Shown one piece after another: positions 1-9,425 of a stretch of DNA of 14,333 nucleotides. The first letter of the stretch is position 1. The number at the start of each line of letters is the position of its first letter. A program made the position numbers and the translations under genes. The DNA comes from Conidiobolus incongruus B7586 (taxonomy: Eukaryota > Entomophthoromycota > Entomophthoromycetes > Entomophthorales > Conidiobolaceae). Below the pieces are notes generated by a model. That model was not told where the DNA came from. It saw nothing but the letters and a program-made list of their open reading frames with translations, and did no database searches. Location: assembly GCA_000697335.1 (NCBI GenBank), contig JNEM01006258.1, forward strand, positions 1-14,333. The letters are read 5' to 3'.

Positions 1-1135
1 TAAGTAATTTATATTTTATATATCTTTTTAATTTTTAAACCCATAAATTTATAACTCATCTGATTTAAAATTTAAGATTTAATATATTAACCAATAATAT
101 ATTAAATATAGTTAAATATAACCTATTATAACTAAGTAATATATTTTAATTATATATTTTAATTTGAATTAATTTAGTTAAGAATTATTTATGTTTTAGG
201 TAAATATATAAGTGATTTTTATTTTATGACTTATTTTTGCAGGTTAGTGTATATATAATCTAAAGATATTAATTTTCTTATTTGATTTATATATATTTTA
301 TTATTTGAAACTAATAATATCTTTGAAAAATAAAAAATTCAAAAATTTCCCATTTTTTAAATTCTATGGTAATATTTATATATAGTTTAAAAAATTTTTT
401 TCCTATTTATTTTGTATATAGTTTTTTTTTCTAAAACTAATAAGTTTGAGAAATCAGAAATTAAATATAACCCATTTCTTCAATTATGTAGTATAATGTA
501 ATAAATATGTAAATAATGAAGATAGATCAATTTTATATTTATTAAACTATCTATTCATTTAAAGGTATTTAGAATCATAAATAAATATTAAAATATTTCA
601 AAAGAATCTTTTATAACAAAATAGCATTGAACTAGATTTCTATATAATTATTGTATTACAAATTATTTTTGATAATACTGACTAGATATATTTTTCAACA
701 TTAGAAAGATTGTTTATCATATTAATCAAATATAAATAATAAACTGATTAAAATATAAAATTATAAAATTTCATATTTAAAAATTTGAATCAATTATATG
801 ATCGATAGATAGAAAACAGTTAATGCTATATATATATAATTCCTTATTAAAAATATATTTGAAGAGATATTTGAATATAAGTATTGAATAGATCATTATT
901 AAATTTCCACACTTATACTATCATTTTAACTAAATTAACTTCAATACAAAATTGGTAAATGAAAACAAATTAATAACCACAAATAGATCCAAAAAAAGAA
1001 TAATCCCATAATAGAGTATATATTTCTGATATATTTAAATTAAAAGTCCAGTCCTCCTTACTCAAAATACTAATAGCGGAATCAATTTTTTTTCAAATAT
1101 TAGTTATCAAATAAAATAAAATAAAATAAAATATT
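1..1135. other. AT-rich intergenic region, no gene recognised
   Basis: No open frame with protein-like content and no tRNA-like or rRNA-like segment was seen on either strand. The stretch is dominated by A/T runs and short TA repeats (for example near 828-838). The last ~120 bp should hold the promoter and leader of the cornichon gene that follows. A TATATATT stretch near 1016-1023 lies about 115 bp before its ATG, but it is not distinctive in such AT-rich DNA. Confidence 0.6.
1109..1133 (+). repeat. (AAATA)5 microsatellite in the ERV14 leader
   Basis: Five perfect tandem AAATA units end two bases before the ATG at 1136. An A-rich leader just before the start codon is normal for fungal genes. 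The pure repeat could vary in length between strains, changing leader length but not the reading frame. Its function, if any, is inferred. Confidence 0.85.
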
Positions 1136-1796
1136 ATGGCTAGTTTTTCAGCTTTAGCATTTATATTTAGTTTGATTTGTTCTGGAATTTTTATTGTATC
1201 AGCCATTTACTTCGTAAAGAATTTTTTAAAACATAGTGAAATCAATCATTACTGAATAACATCAAATTTAGATAATTATGTATACGGATCTAGAGAGTGA
1301 TTTTATCAATCCTATTGATCTATGTAATAAACTTAATAAGGTAAACTAATACTTATTCAATTTTAACTTATATCAAGCAAATATTTATTAATATTCATAC
1401 AGTTTATTCTACCAGAGATGGTAGCTCACTTATTTGTCTCATTAATTTTGATTTTTGCTGGTAATTGGCTCAGTTTCCTCTTAAATTTACCTCTTATTAT
1501 TTGGAACATCCTCAAGTAAGTTATTTAAATACGAGTTATTTCAAAATATCCAATAATTCATAATTATAGGATTTCAAAGGGAGCTCACCTATTAGATCCA
1601 ACAGAAATTTTTAGAAATGTAAATAAAGAGAAGAAAGAATGGGGCATTAAATTGGGTTTTTATCTATTTACTTTCTTTTATTATTTATATAGGTAATTTA
1701 CACTACTTATATTACAATATAATCTAATTAATTTTTTATTTTAGAATGATTGTTACTTTAATTGCTGAAAATCCTTCTGTCGATTCTACCATTTAA
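1136..1796 (+). CDS. ERV14: Cornichon / Erv14 family ER cargo receptor
   Basis: Small membrane protein that loads transmembrane cargo into COPII vesicles leaving the endoplasmic reticulum. Five exons join in frame: 1136-1213, 1272-1340, 1403-1515, 1570-1692, 1745-1796, giving 144 aa, the usual family length. Introns are 52-62 nt with GTAA starts and TAG or CAG ends. Hydrophobic segments lie near residues 5-26, 58-85 and 115-135. Family landmarks are FINPIDLCNKLN (37-48), LPEMVAH (52-58), LLDPTEIFR (94-102) and FYYLYRMIVTLIAE (123-136). IFRNV (100-104) sits where yeast Erv14 has IFRTL, the known COPII-binding motif. The LLDxTEIFR and YLYRMI blocks resemble fungal Erv14 more than the animal proteins, which carry an extra acidic loop. 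The start is the first ATG before the hydrophobic segment and the protein then has family length. It appears intact. Confidence 0.93.
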
Positions 1797-2180
1797 TTTA
1801 ATTTTCAAATAAAAAAGGCTGAAATTGAAATATCTCTTGTGATTAACTTTTTTATTATACCTAATTTAAATAGTTATAGTTTTCAATTATTGTGATAATA
1901 TTAATAATTTCATGGCTATAAAAAATATGATACACTGATTTCTGTCTATATATCTTATATATAAATATATATTAATAATCTAATTTGATTATATTCAATC
2001 TTTTATACAAATATTACTCATCATCCACCAATGACTAGTTACTCTTGTGATTCAATCATCATTATCCCATAACACTGAATTCATCCTATTCCATTCACGA
2101 TGATTTTAACATTGACTAATGTGACAATTAATTCATATTAGTCTTCATAACTAAAACATTATTCCTATTCCAAATATAAT
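1797..2180. other. ERV14-CIA1 intergenic region
   Basis: About 380 bp between two genes on the same strand. It should hold the ERV14 3' end and the CIA1 promoter. The part from about 2015 to 2135 is richer in C and in ATCATC/TCATCC words than the surrounding AT-rich DNA and contains two TGACTA words (2033-2038, 2113-2118). No TATA box stands out and no RNA gene was seen. Confidence 0.5.
1808..1813 (+). terminator. Likely polyadenylation signal of ERV14
   Basis: AATAAA lies 12 bp after the TAA stop. This is the canonical hexamer, but it is common by chance in AT-rich DNA, so the assignment rests on position. A 3' end about 15-30 bp further on would give a very short 3' UTR. Confidence 0.4.
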
Positions 2181-3456
2181 ATGCATCATCCAAATAATTT
2201 AACTACTTTTCATAAAGATACTGCTTTAAATCTAACATCAGTACTTGAAGGTGCCAGTCATTAAATGTTTACTTTGGTTTGTTAATTTATTTTAGAATTT
2301 CATAGGACATGGTGAACGTGTGTGGGCAGTCAGCTGGAGCCACTTACAGAAGGATTGTCTTTCATCTTGCAGTGGAGATAAAACCGTTCGCATTTGGTCC
2401 AAGAAGGGCCAATGGTCCTGCACCCACATTTTAGAAGGAGCTCACGAACGCACCGTTAGATCAGTTTGCTTTAACCCTGCTAAAAATGAAATAGCTTCAG
2501 CTAGTTTCGACTCAAAAACCGCTATTTGGGAGAAAGATCCCAAAGGACGTAAGTTTTAGATTGTATATTAAAAATAATTCAGATTCTTAATATAAATAAT
2601 AGAATATGCATGTGTGGTTACTCTTGAAGGACATGAAAATGAAGTTAAATCAGTTTCTTGGTCTCGTTCTGGTAACTTTTTAGCAACTTGTAGTCGTGAT
2701 AAAAGCGTTTGGATTTGGGAAGGTAATTTTAATATATAATATTTTTAAATTTAAATAGTATATATGAAATACATATAAATATATTAATTTTAATTTAGCT
2801 GGTGAAGATGGAGATTTTGAATGTTTAGGTGTTTTACAAGAACATACTCAGGATGTCAAAATGGTTAAGTGGAACCCTGTTTGTGACGTAATATAATAAT
2901 TTCACCATTATTGATAATTATTAACAATGTATAATAGATTTTAGCTTCAGCTAGTTATGATGACACTATTAAAATATGGAGAGAAGATGATGATGAATGG
3001 ATCTGTGCAGCTACTTTAATGGGACACAACTCAACAATTTGGGCTATAGATTTTAACCAAGATGGCAGCCATTTAGTGAGTGTTAGCGATGATTGTACTT
3101 TGAAGATTTGGAAGCGAACTGCAGTGTCTGCTTTACAAGAGCAATGGGAATGTATCCAAACCATTGAAAACGAACATCAGCGCACAATATACTCTGTTTC
3201 GTGGTCTAAAGATACTCTATTTGGATTGATTGCCACTGGATCTGGCGATAATTGCTTAAGGGTGTTTGCACCCGTCGAAGATTCATTATCTGGAGATACA
3301 CTTCAGTACGAATTGATTAATCGCATTCCTGAAGCCCATGGGTACGGTGATATCAACGCAGTTGAATGGGAACCTGCTCAATTCCAAACCAAGAGCAAAT
3401 ATTTGGCATCATCTGGTGATGATGGTAAAGTAAGGATTTGGGAATTTTCCAAATAA
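2181..3456 (+). CDS. CIA1: Cytosolic Fe-S assembly WD40 protein Cia1/CIAO1
   Basis: Seven-bladed WD40 propeller of the CIA targeting complex (with Cia2 and Mms19 in known fungi), which delivers iron-sulfur clusters to cytosolic and nuclear apoproteins. Exons: 2181-2250, 2306-2548, 2603-2722, 2799-2887, 2938-3456, giving 346 aa, close to the usual 330-340. Blade motifs appear in order: [23 protein letters not shown] with [24 protein letters not shown] with [24 protein letters not shown] with [23 protein letters not shown] with [20 protein letters not shown], and a last blade ending [13 protein letters not shown]. The phrases TCSRDKSVW and SASYDDT are CIAO1 signatures. The first intron has a second solution (donor 2241, acceptor ending 2295) that also keeps frame and yields the same length. 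The chosen version reads SVLEGHGERVW, the better WD40 fit, but needs a weak GTGCCA donor. The protein appears intact; the start at 2181 is the first ATG of the frame. Confidence 0.93.
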
Positions 3457-3953
3457 TGAATTAATATTAAAATCATTATGGTTATTTTGATAATATTATT
3501 AAATTGTAAAATGTTCGTGATTTATTCATTTACTAGAAATATTAGTCAAATGTAATTTTTATAATCTAATAAACTTTAAATATTTGGATATTTTTGAAAA
3601 TATATTAAAACTAATTGGTCCATTTTTATCCAATCATAAATTCCATGTAACGAAATTGAAAATAAGTTATGGATATATCTATATTGCCATAATAGTAAAA
3701 AAATTATAACGCATACTCAATTCAGTTATTTGTATGATATAATATAGTTTAATCACAATTTTTTAGAAAATTGATTGAAGCAAAATTTCAATTTGACAAT
3801 CCCACAAAGTGGTAATTTGAAAGATTGAGTATAAGAACATGTGATAGCATGAAATTTATAAAAATTATGGCAAGAATAAATAATAGTCATTAACTTAGAT
3901 TTAATTATATATATATTTTAGTCTGAATATATATAATATACTTAAAATTCATA
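3457..3953. other. CIA1-ValRS intergenic region
   Basis: AT-rich, with no gene-like frame. A 6-bp inverted repeat TTATGG/CCATAA (3667-3672 and 3687-3692) is the only small structure noticed and is within chance. The last ~100 bp, rich in TATATA, should hold the promoter of the synthetase gene. Confidence 0.5.
3568..3573 (+). terminator. Possible polyadenylation signal of CIA1
   Basis: AATAAA lies about 112 bp after the CIA1 stop. It is the first exact hexamer found downstream. Chance occurrence is likely enough that this stays a weak call. Confidence 0.3.
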
Positions 3954-6900
3954 ATGTATTTGAAAAAATATTCGATATTAAAACCTATAACAAACCAACG
4001 ATCGAAATTGCTTCAATCTTTATTGGTTAAAAATTTTAGTATTAAACCTATATTATTTAATGAACGTTATAATGCTGTAAATAATCCTATTTTTGGATAA
4101 ATTATATACCAAATAATTAATAAATGTTTTTCATTAATGATTAGATTGAAATCGAGGATAAAATTTTGAATCAATGGAATAGTAAGTATCATTAAAAGTA
4201 TACAAATACATTTGATTAATCAAATTACTAAATATAGATCAATCTATTGATAAAAATCAAGTCAATTATAATGAAAAATACGATATTAATATGATTTCAC
4301 CTCCGCCCAATGTGACTGGCAAATTACATTTAGGCCACTCTCTTACTTTCAGTATTCAAGTATATTGATTGATATTCCTTTCCATTATAACGCTTATTAA
4401 TATATTCAAATTAGGATGCAATTGCTAGGCATTATAAATTAACTGGTAAAAGTGTGAATTGGATACCTGGTACTGATCACGCTGGTATTGGTACACAATC
4501 TGTTGTAGAGAAGTATTTGTGGGCTACTAAGAAAGTAAATATATATAATATAATATAATAATAGTGAAATGGTTAATGAAATATGATTAGATAACTCGTC
4601 ATCAGCTATCCAAAGAAGATTTTTTAAAAGAGATTTGGAATTGGAGAACTCATTACGGAAATGAAATTATCAATCAGATAGTAATATTATTGAATAGTAT
4701 GTATTGAATAACAATTTAATAATTGAATTAGAAACGTATGGGCACATGTTTAAATTGGAATCATGAATTCTTTACATTGGATGACATTCGAAGCAAAGCT
4801 GTTCAAAATAGCTTTATTGAGCTATTTAAACGTGGCTTAATCTATAGAAAACAGAGGATGGTTCATTGGTGCTGTACTTTAGAGACTGCTATTTCCGATA
4901 TTGAAGTATTGATAACTACTATTATTATTACTGAATTATATTATTTATCACATTTAATTAGGTTGATACTCAATTCATATCTAAAAGAACCCTGGTTTCT
5001 GTTCCTAATTCAAATGAATTAGTTGAATTTGGCGTTTTACATTACATCAAGTTCCCATTGAAAGAGCCCAATTCTACATTATCACATTTATCAGTTGCAA
5101 CTACTCGTCCTGAAACCATGTTAGGTGACGTTGCTTTGGCAGTTCATCCAAAAGACGAAAGATATAAAGTATGTATCGAATATAAATTATTTTATTAACT
5201 ATTAATGATTATTGTAGGGCTTAATTGGAGCTGAAGTGATTCATCCATTAACTGGCTTAGCTATTCCAATTGTTGCTGATGAAATATTAGTAGACCCTGA
5301 ATGGGGTACAGGTGTTGTCAAAGTAATATCTATATTCCATATAAACCTTTTTCTTTAATTATTGTTTATATAGATTACTCCTGCTCATAGTATGGTGGAT
5401 CACGAATGTGCCATTAGAAAAAACTTGCCTATTGTTCCTATTTTTAATAGTAAAGGAAAAGTATTAGACAGTTTCCCTATTGAAGAATATAGAGTAATAT
5501 ATTTTAATATTTAATCAATCAATTATAATTTACATTCAATTTATAGTCCATTGACAGATTCCAACTTCGTAAATTAACTATCGAAAAGATTCAATCTAAT
5601 GGATATTATATTGAAGGAAAGGATCATGAAATGGTACTCAATAGATGCTCTAGAAGTGATGATATTTTGGAACCCATGCTCATTCCTCAATGGTACTAAA
5701 TTTTTATTTATTAAAGTGTGATTTAACTAATTATTTATAGGTATATTGCCACTAAGAAGCTTGGTGAGAAATCTGTTGCATTGGTTAAAAATAAAGATGT
5801 TGAATTGATTCCCAATGAATATGAAAGAGAGTGGTATCATTGGTTTCAAAACTCTCAAGATTGGTGTATCTCGCGTCAATTGGTTTGGGGTCATCCTATT
5901 CCTGCGTATCATCTTCAGATAAATGATAGCGGCCTGAATCAATTAAATGACTATAAAGGTTGGTTATATATAGCTTTTTATCACCCAATATTTTAATTAA
6001 TTCTTTAATAGATCAATGGTGGGTTGGTGCCAATATCGAAGAAATTAAATCACAAGTTCAATCTCAGTTTGATCAAGACAAAATTGATTTAAATGTTTCA
6101 GAGCTTATTGAGCAGGATAAAATTTCAATTAAACAAGTCAGTAACATTTTTGTAATTAATCAAATTACACTAACTTGACCGTTTAGGATCCTGATGTACT
6201 TGACACTTGGTTTTCTTCTGCTTTACTCCCATTGTCTGCTAATGGATGGACAGGACCTTCTGACAAACTTCCTGTAAATATTTAATGAATATTACTTGTA
6301 CGTTTCTGACTTGTTTTCCAATTATAGATAAACTATCCTACTAATTTCTTAGAAACTGGATCAGATATTTTATCTTTTTGGGTATCTAGAATGACAATGT
6401 TATGTACAGAACTCTCTAATGGAACTGCTCCATTCAACTCAGTTGTACTCCATCCCATGGTGAGATATAAACTAATCATTTTATCATATATGAGTTAACA
6501 CAATTGCTAATATAGATCCGTGATGCTAGAGGCAAAAAGATGTCCAAATCATTGGGAAATGTGATTGATCCAATGCATATCATTTATGGTGCCAATATTG
6601 AACAATTAAAAGCCCCTATCCTTAACTCGCAGTTAAGTGAAGCGGAAAAAGAAAGGTATTATTAGTTAATTTAGTTGGATAATATCAGTGTATTAAATTT
6701 ATTTAGGAGCATTAAATTACTACATCAACAATTTCCAAATGGTATCCCAGCTTGCGGCTCTGATGCACTCAGATTTTGCCTTTTGAACTATACTCAACAA
6801 GTAACATATTTATATATAAATATTCGATTTATTCATTTATTAATTTCAAAATTTAGACTAGGAAGATCAATTTGAGCCTAGACAGTGTAGTATCAGCATC

Positions 6901-8118
6901 TCAATTCAACAACAAATTGTGGAATATTTATCACTTTATGTTAAGTAGATTGAAAGCATTCCAATCAAATTATCCTAGCCATTTTGATAATCGTTCAAGG
7001 GTTGTTGAAGGTCAATTAAGCCTACTTAACAGATATATTCTCTCAAAATTTTCCACTACTGTTCAACAAATATTAAAGGGTTATGAACAATATCAACTAC
7101 ATTTAGTCACTGGAGCAGTGAAACAATTCTTAGAAGATCATGTAGCTGACGTCTACTTCGAATTTTCTAAACCTCTTCTCTATTCAATTGATGAAACTCC
7201 AGCCAAAGTAACTGATTACAAATATTTGATAATTTGTATACTAATTAATTGTATAGGATTTGATCGATACCTGTATTATCCTTGAGCAAATCTTTGAAAT
7301 CAGTTTAATAGTATTGCATCCTATCATGCCACTATTTTCTGAAGCAATATGGATGAAATTAAGAGATTTGAACCCTCATTTGACTACCAGTTTACAATTG
7401 GCCCAATATCCCAATTTTGATCATCTAACAAAATTTAAAGATGTCAAGAGTGAAAAAGAATTCCAAGTAACTAACTATTTAATTTTTCATTTTTATTATA
7501 TTTTAAATATTTGTTTATAGTCTATTTTAGATATATTAAGTGGTATCAGACTATTGAAACATAATCATAAAATTCAAAAATCTGATAAAATTGAGCTAAC
7601 CATCTATTGCTATAAGAATCAATATGATTACATTCAACATTACGAGTCAGATATTAAGAGATTGTGTAAACTCAATAACTGGACTATTCATTTCAAAGTA
7701 AACACCATATACCTTACTCATGAATATACTAATACCTATATTTAGGATGATATTAACTTTACCGAATCCATTTTAAATCCCGAATCAGAACTTATTTTAC
7801 CAGTTGATAACGATCGAATTCATATTACCATTTCTAAAAAATCTATTACAGCCAATCAGCCTAAAGATCTCAAGAGAATATCCATTTTGAAGACCAAATT
7901 AAACAAAGCTCAATTAAAATTAGAGCAATTGAAATCTAAGATGACTAGTGACAGATATCAAAGAGCTCCCGAAAAAGCTAAAATTAAAGATAGGTAATAT
8001 ACAGATAAATATATATATTTAATATATGTTATTAATATTTATGTTATATAGAGAGTATGAAATTGCACTTCAAACTCAAATTAATCAATTAGAATTAGAA
8101 TTACAAAGTCTTGAATAA
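3954..8118 (+). CDS. VARS2: Valyl-tRNA synthetase, probably mitochondrial
   Basis: Class Ia enzyme that charges tRNA-Val. Twenty-one exons give 1030 aa: 3954-4076, 4145-4181, 4238-4359, 4415-4534, 4591-4680, 4732-4905, 4962-5168, 5218-5322, 5374-5493, 5547-5692, 5741-5958, 6012-6136, 6187-6273, 6328-6459, 6516-6655, 6707-6800, 6857-7207, 7257-7466, 7521-7697, 7746-7993, 8052-8118. Domains: presequence 1-35 (basic, no acidic residue); Rossmann fold with [13 protein letters not shown] (75-87; HIGH motif 84-87) and [13 protein letters not shown]1 editing domain with ATTRPETM (268-275); [34 protein letters not shown] (609-614); anticodon-binding domain; C-terminal coiled coil (about 965-1030). 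No second Met lies between the presequence and the HIGH region except M72, so a shorter cytosolic form is unlikely and another gene is expected for the cytosol. Odd residues: Ser332 where PAHD is usual in the editing site, and Val in LVWGH for LWWGH. Introns are 48-68 nt. Confidence 0.93.
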
Positions 8119-9092
8119 GTTTTCTATTATTTAATTAAATCTATTGAACTTACAATCACATATTTATGATGTATTTTATATCCTTTTTTAATAGAATTTT
8201 ATTTTGAATTACGTCTGTTTAGCTAATATACATAATGATTTGAAAATTTTGTAATAATAAATGTTATTTTTGCATAAGAATATACTGGCATTACTTTAAA
8301 TGCTCTGATGTTTCAATTTTTTCAATATTATATTAGAATGAAATATTAAAAATTTTTTGATAGAATAATATATCAATTTATATTATATAAAATCATACAA
8401 TGTTTTTTATAATCACCAACAATATTGTAAATTGAATTTTTTTTCTTGAATGAATATTGTTATTGACTATGTTCATTTAAATAAACTTTTAAAATCATTT
8501 GAAATCATTGTGATAATTTTGACTAGGTCAAATAACAAAGTATGCAATATGATGTTTTATGTGATTTATTCATTATAAAGAAAGGATTACATTATGTTAT
8601 GGTATCAAATCTTGAAGCCTATTTCATATGTTTATAACAAAATATATTTCTAACTCGTTAAAAAATCACAAAAGCTTTAGTAATATCAATATCATTATAT
8701 CATTGAATACACAATAAATAGTATAAACAATGATATTAAAATTGGATCACTTTCATTGATATGATGATATAGGTGGATAGAGACATTAGTCACATTTCTA
8801 TTAAAATTAATATCTCAAAATCCATTTTAGCAAGAACATCTGACATCTTTATCCTATTAAATATTTTAATTCTAATTTAATTCCGAATTAACCCACGGTT
8901 TTATAGCTATTTGATAAGGCTTACATATTGAAACATAATCCAATTTAAACCAGTATATTTATCATCAGATTATAATTTTTTGAATGAAGAGTGATCATAT
9001 GCGTACTACATCATTGGCACTGATCATGGATTTGTCAAAAGAACATTATATTTTATTGGGTAAACTGTAATGAACTAACTAAATCATTATCA
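8119..9092. other. Long intergenic region upstream of LAT1
   Basis: Nearly 1 kb without a gene-like frame. It should hold the synthetase 3' end and distal LAT1 promoter. Structures seen: a small palindrome TTTGAC-TAG-GTCAAA (8518-8532), and two TGATCA words (8992-8997, 9021-9026) that recur in LAT1 intron 1. Short frames around 8980-9060 read as protein-like for about 25 codons but match nothing I recognise and are not called. Confidence 0.45.
8256..8261 (+). terminator. Possible polyadenylation signal of the ValRS gene
   Basis: AATAAA lies about 138 bp after the stop, in a T-rich stretch that follows a region without this hexamer. Position fits a 3' end; sequence alone cannot prove it. Confidence 0.3.
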
Positions 9093-9145
9093 TTCATAAT
9101 CAATATAAACAGTGTTTATTATGAATTGATTGTATTGATTATGAA
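9093..9145. repeat. 13-bp perfect inverted repeat upstream of LAT1
   Basis: TTCATAATCAATA (9093-9105) is the exact reverse complement of TATTGATTATGAA (9133-9145), with a 27-bp spacer. The spacer holds a nested hairpin TAAAC-AGT-GTTTA (9106-9118) followed by TTATGAA (9119-9125), which can also pair with the left arm. This gives two competing foldings. It lies about 150 bp before the TATA box. It could be a DNA site for a dimeric regulator or a cruciform; neither is shown. Confidence 0.7.
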
Positions 9146-9274
9146 ATGAATTTTCCCACCATGATATTTATTTTACCTCTAAGAGATGAATTTGATTTGA
9201 ATTTAAATACATTCTAACAATTATCATTTGTACAATGATTTGATTGGTTTATATTTGATTTGTAGATTAAGTAG

Positions 9275-9315
9275 CATCATCAAATAAAATTTCAAAGTAT
9301 AAAAAGCTGATGATG
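9275..9315. repeat. CATCATCA/TGATGATG inverted repeat spanning the LAT1 TATA box
   Basis: CATCATCA (9275-9282) and TGATGATG (9308-9315) are exact reverse complements with a 25-bp spacer that contains the TATA box. Arms of 8 bp with three C or G each are less likely by chance than A/T-only arms. It may be a paired protein-binding site at the core promoter; this is inference. Confidence 0.55.
9298..9306 (+). promoter_or_regulatory. TATA box of LAT1
   Basis: TATAAAAAG, a textbook TATA element, stands about 120 bp before the ATG. If transcription starts 25-40 bp downstream, as usual for TATA promoters outside budding yeast, the leader would begin near 9330 and be about 95 nt long, which coincides with the start of the paired leader segments. 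A clear TATA box fits a strongly expressed gene. Confidence 0.6.
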
Positions 9316-9324
9316 TATAAAATT

Positions 9325-9425
9325 GCTAATTTATCAACATTTTAAGTACTTTAATCAAGTGTATTATTTATTAATACCCAACTGTTGATAATCTCCAAAC
9401 TTGTAAATTAGCCAACTTGATTAAA
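9325..9425 (+). promoter_or_regulatory. Nested, crossing inverted repeats in the LAT1 leader, possible RNA pseudoknot
   Basis: Three pairs of complementary segments fill the 100 bp before the LAT1 start. GCTAATTTA (9325-9333) pairs with TAAATTAGC (9404-9412). TATCAACA (9332-9339) pairs with TGTTGATA (9383-9390), extending the same helix. TTTAATCAAGT (9350-9360), inside that loop, pairs over 11 bp with ACTTGATTAAA (9415-9425), which ends on the base before the ATG. Together they make an H-type pseudoknot layout. Most pairs are A-U, so stability in the cell is uncertain. The same repeats could instead be DNA-binding sites. Confidence 0.5.

Noticed and set aside
2955-3164. Minus-strand open frame inside CIA1
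   Set aside because: It lies opposite conserved WD40 coding sequence of the + strand and has no protein-like features of its own.
8518-8532. TTTGAC-TAG-GTCAAA palindrome as an operator
   Set aside because: A 6-bp arm is common by chance in 14 kb, and it lies about 400 bp after the ValRS stop and 900 bp before LAT1, with no supporting context.
8980-9065. Short protein-like reading around the TGATCATATGCG segment
   Set aside because: Only about 25 codons, open in more than one frame, with no family match; not enough to call a gene or fossil.
9093-9425. A miniature inverted-repeat transposon upstream of LAT1
   Set aside because: The inverted repeats are nested and crossing rather than terminal, and no target-site duplication is visible around any of them.
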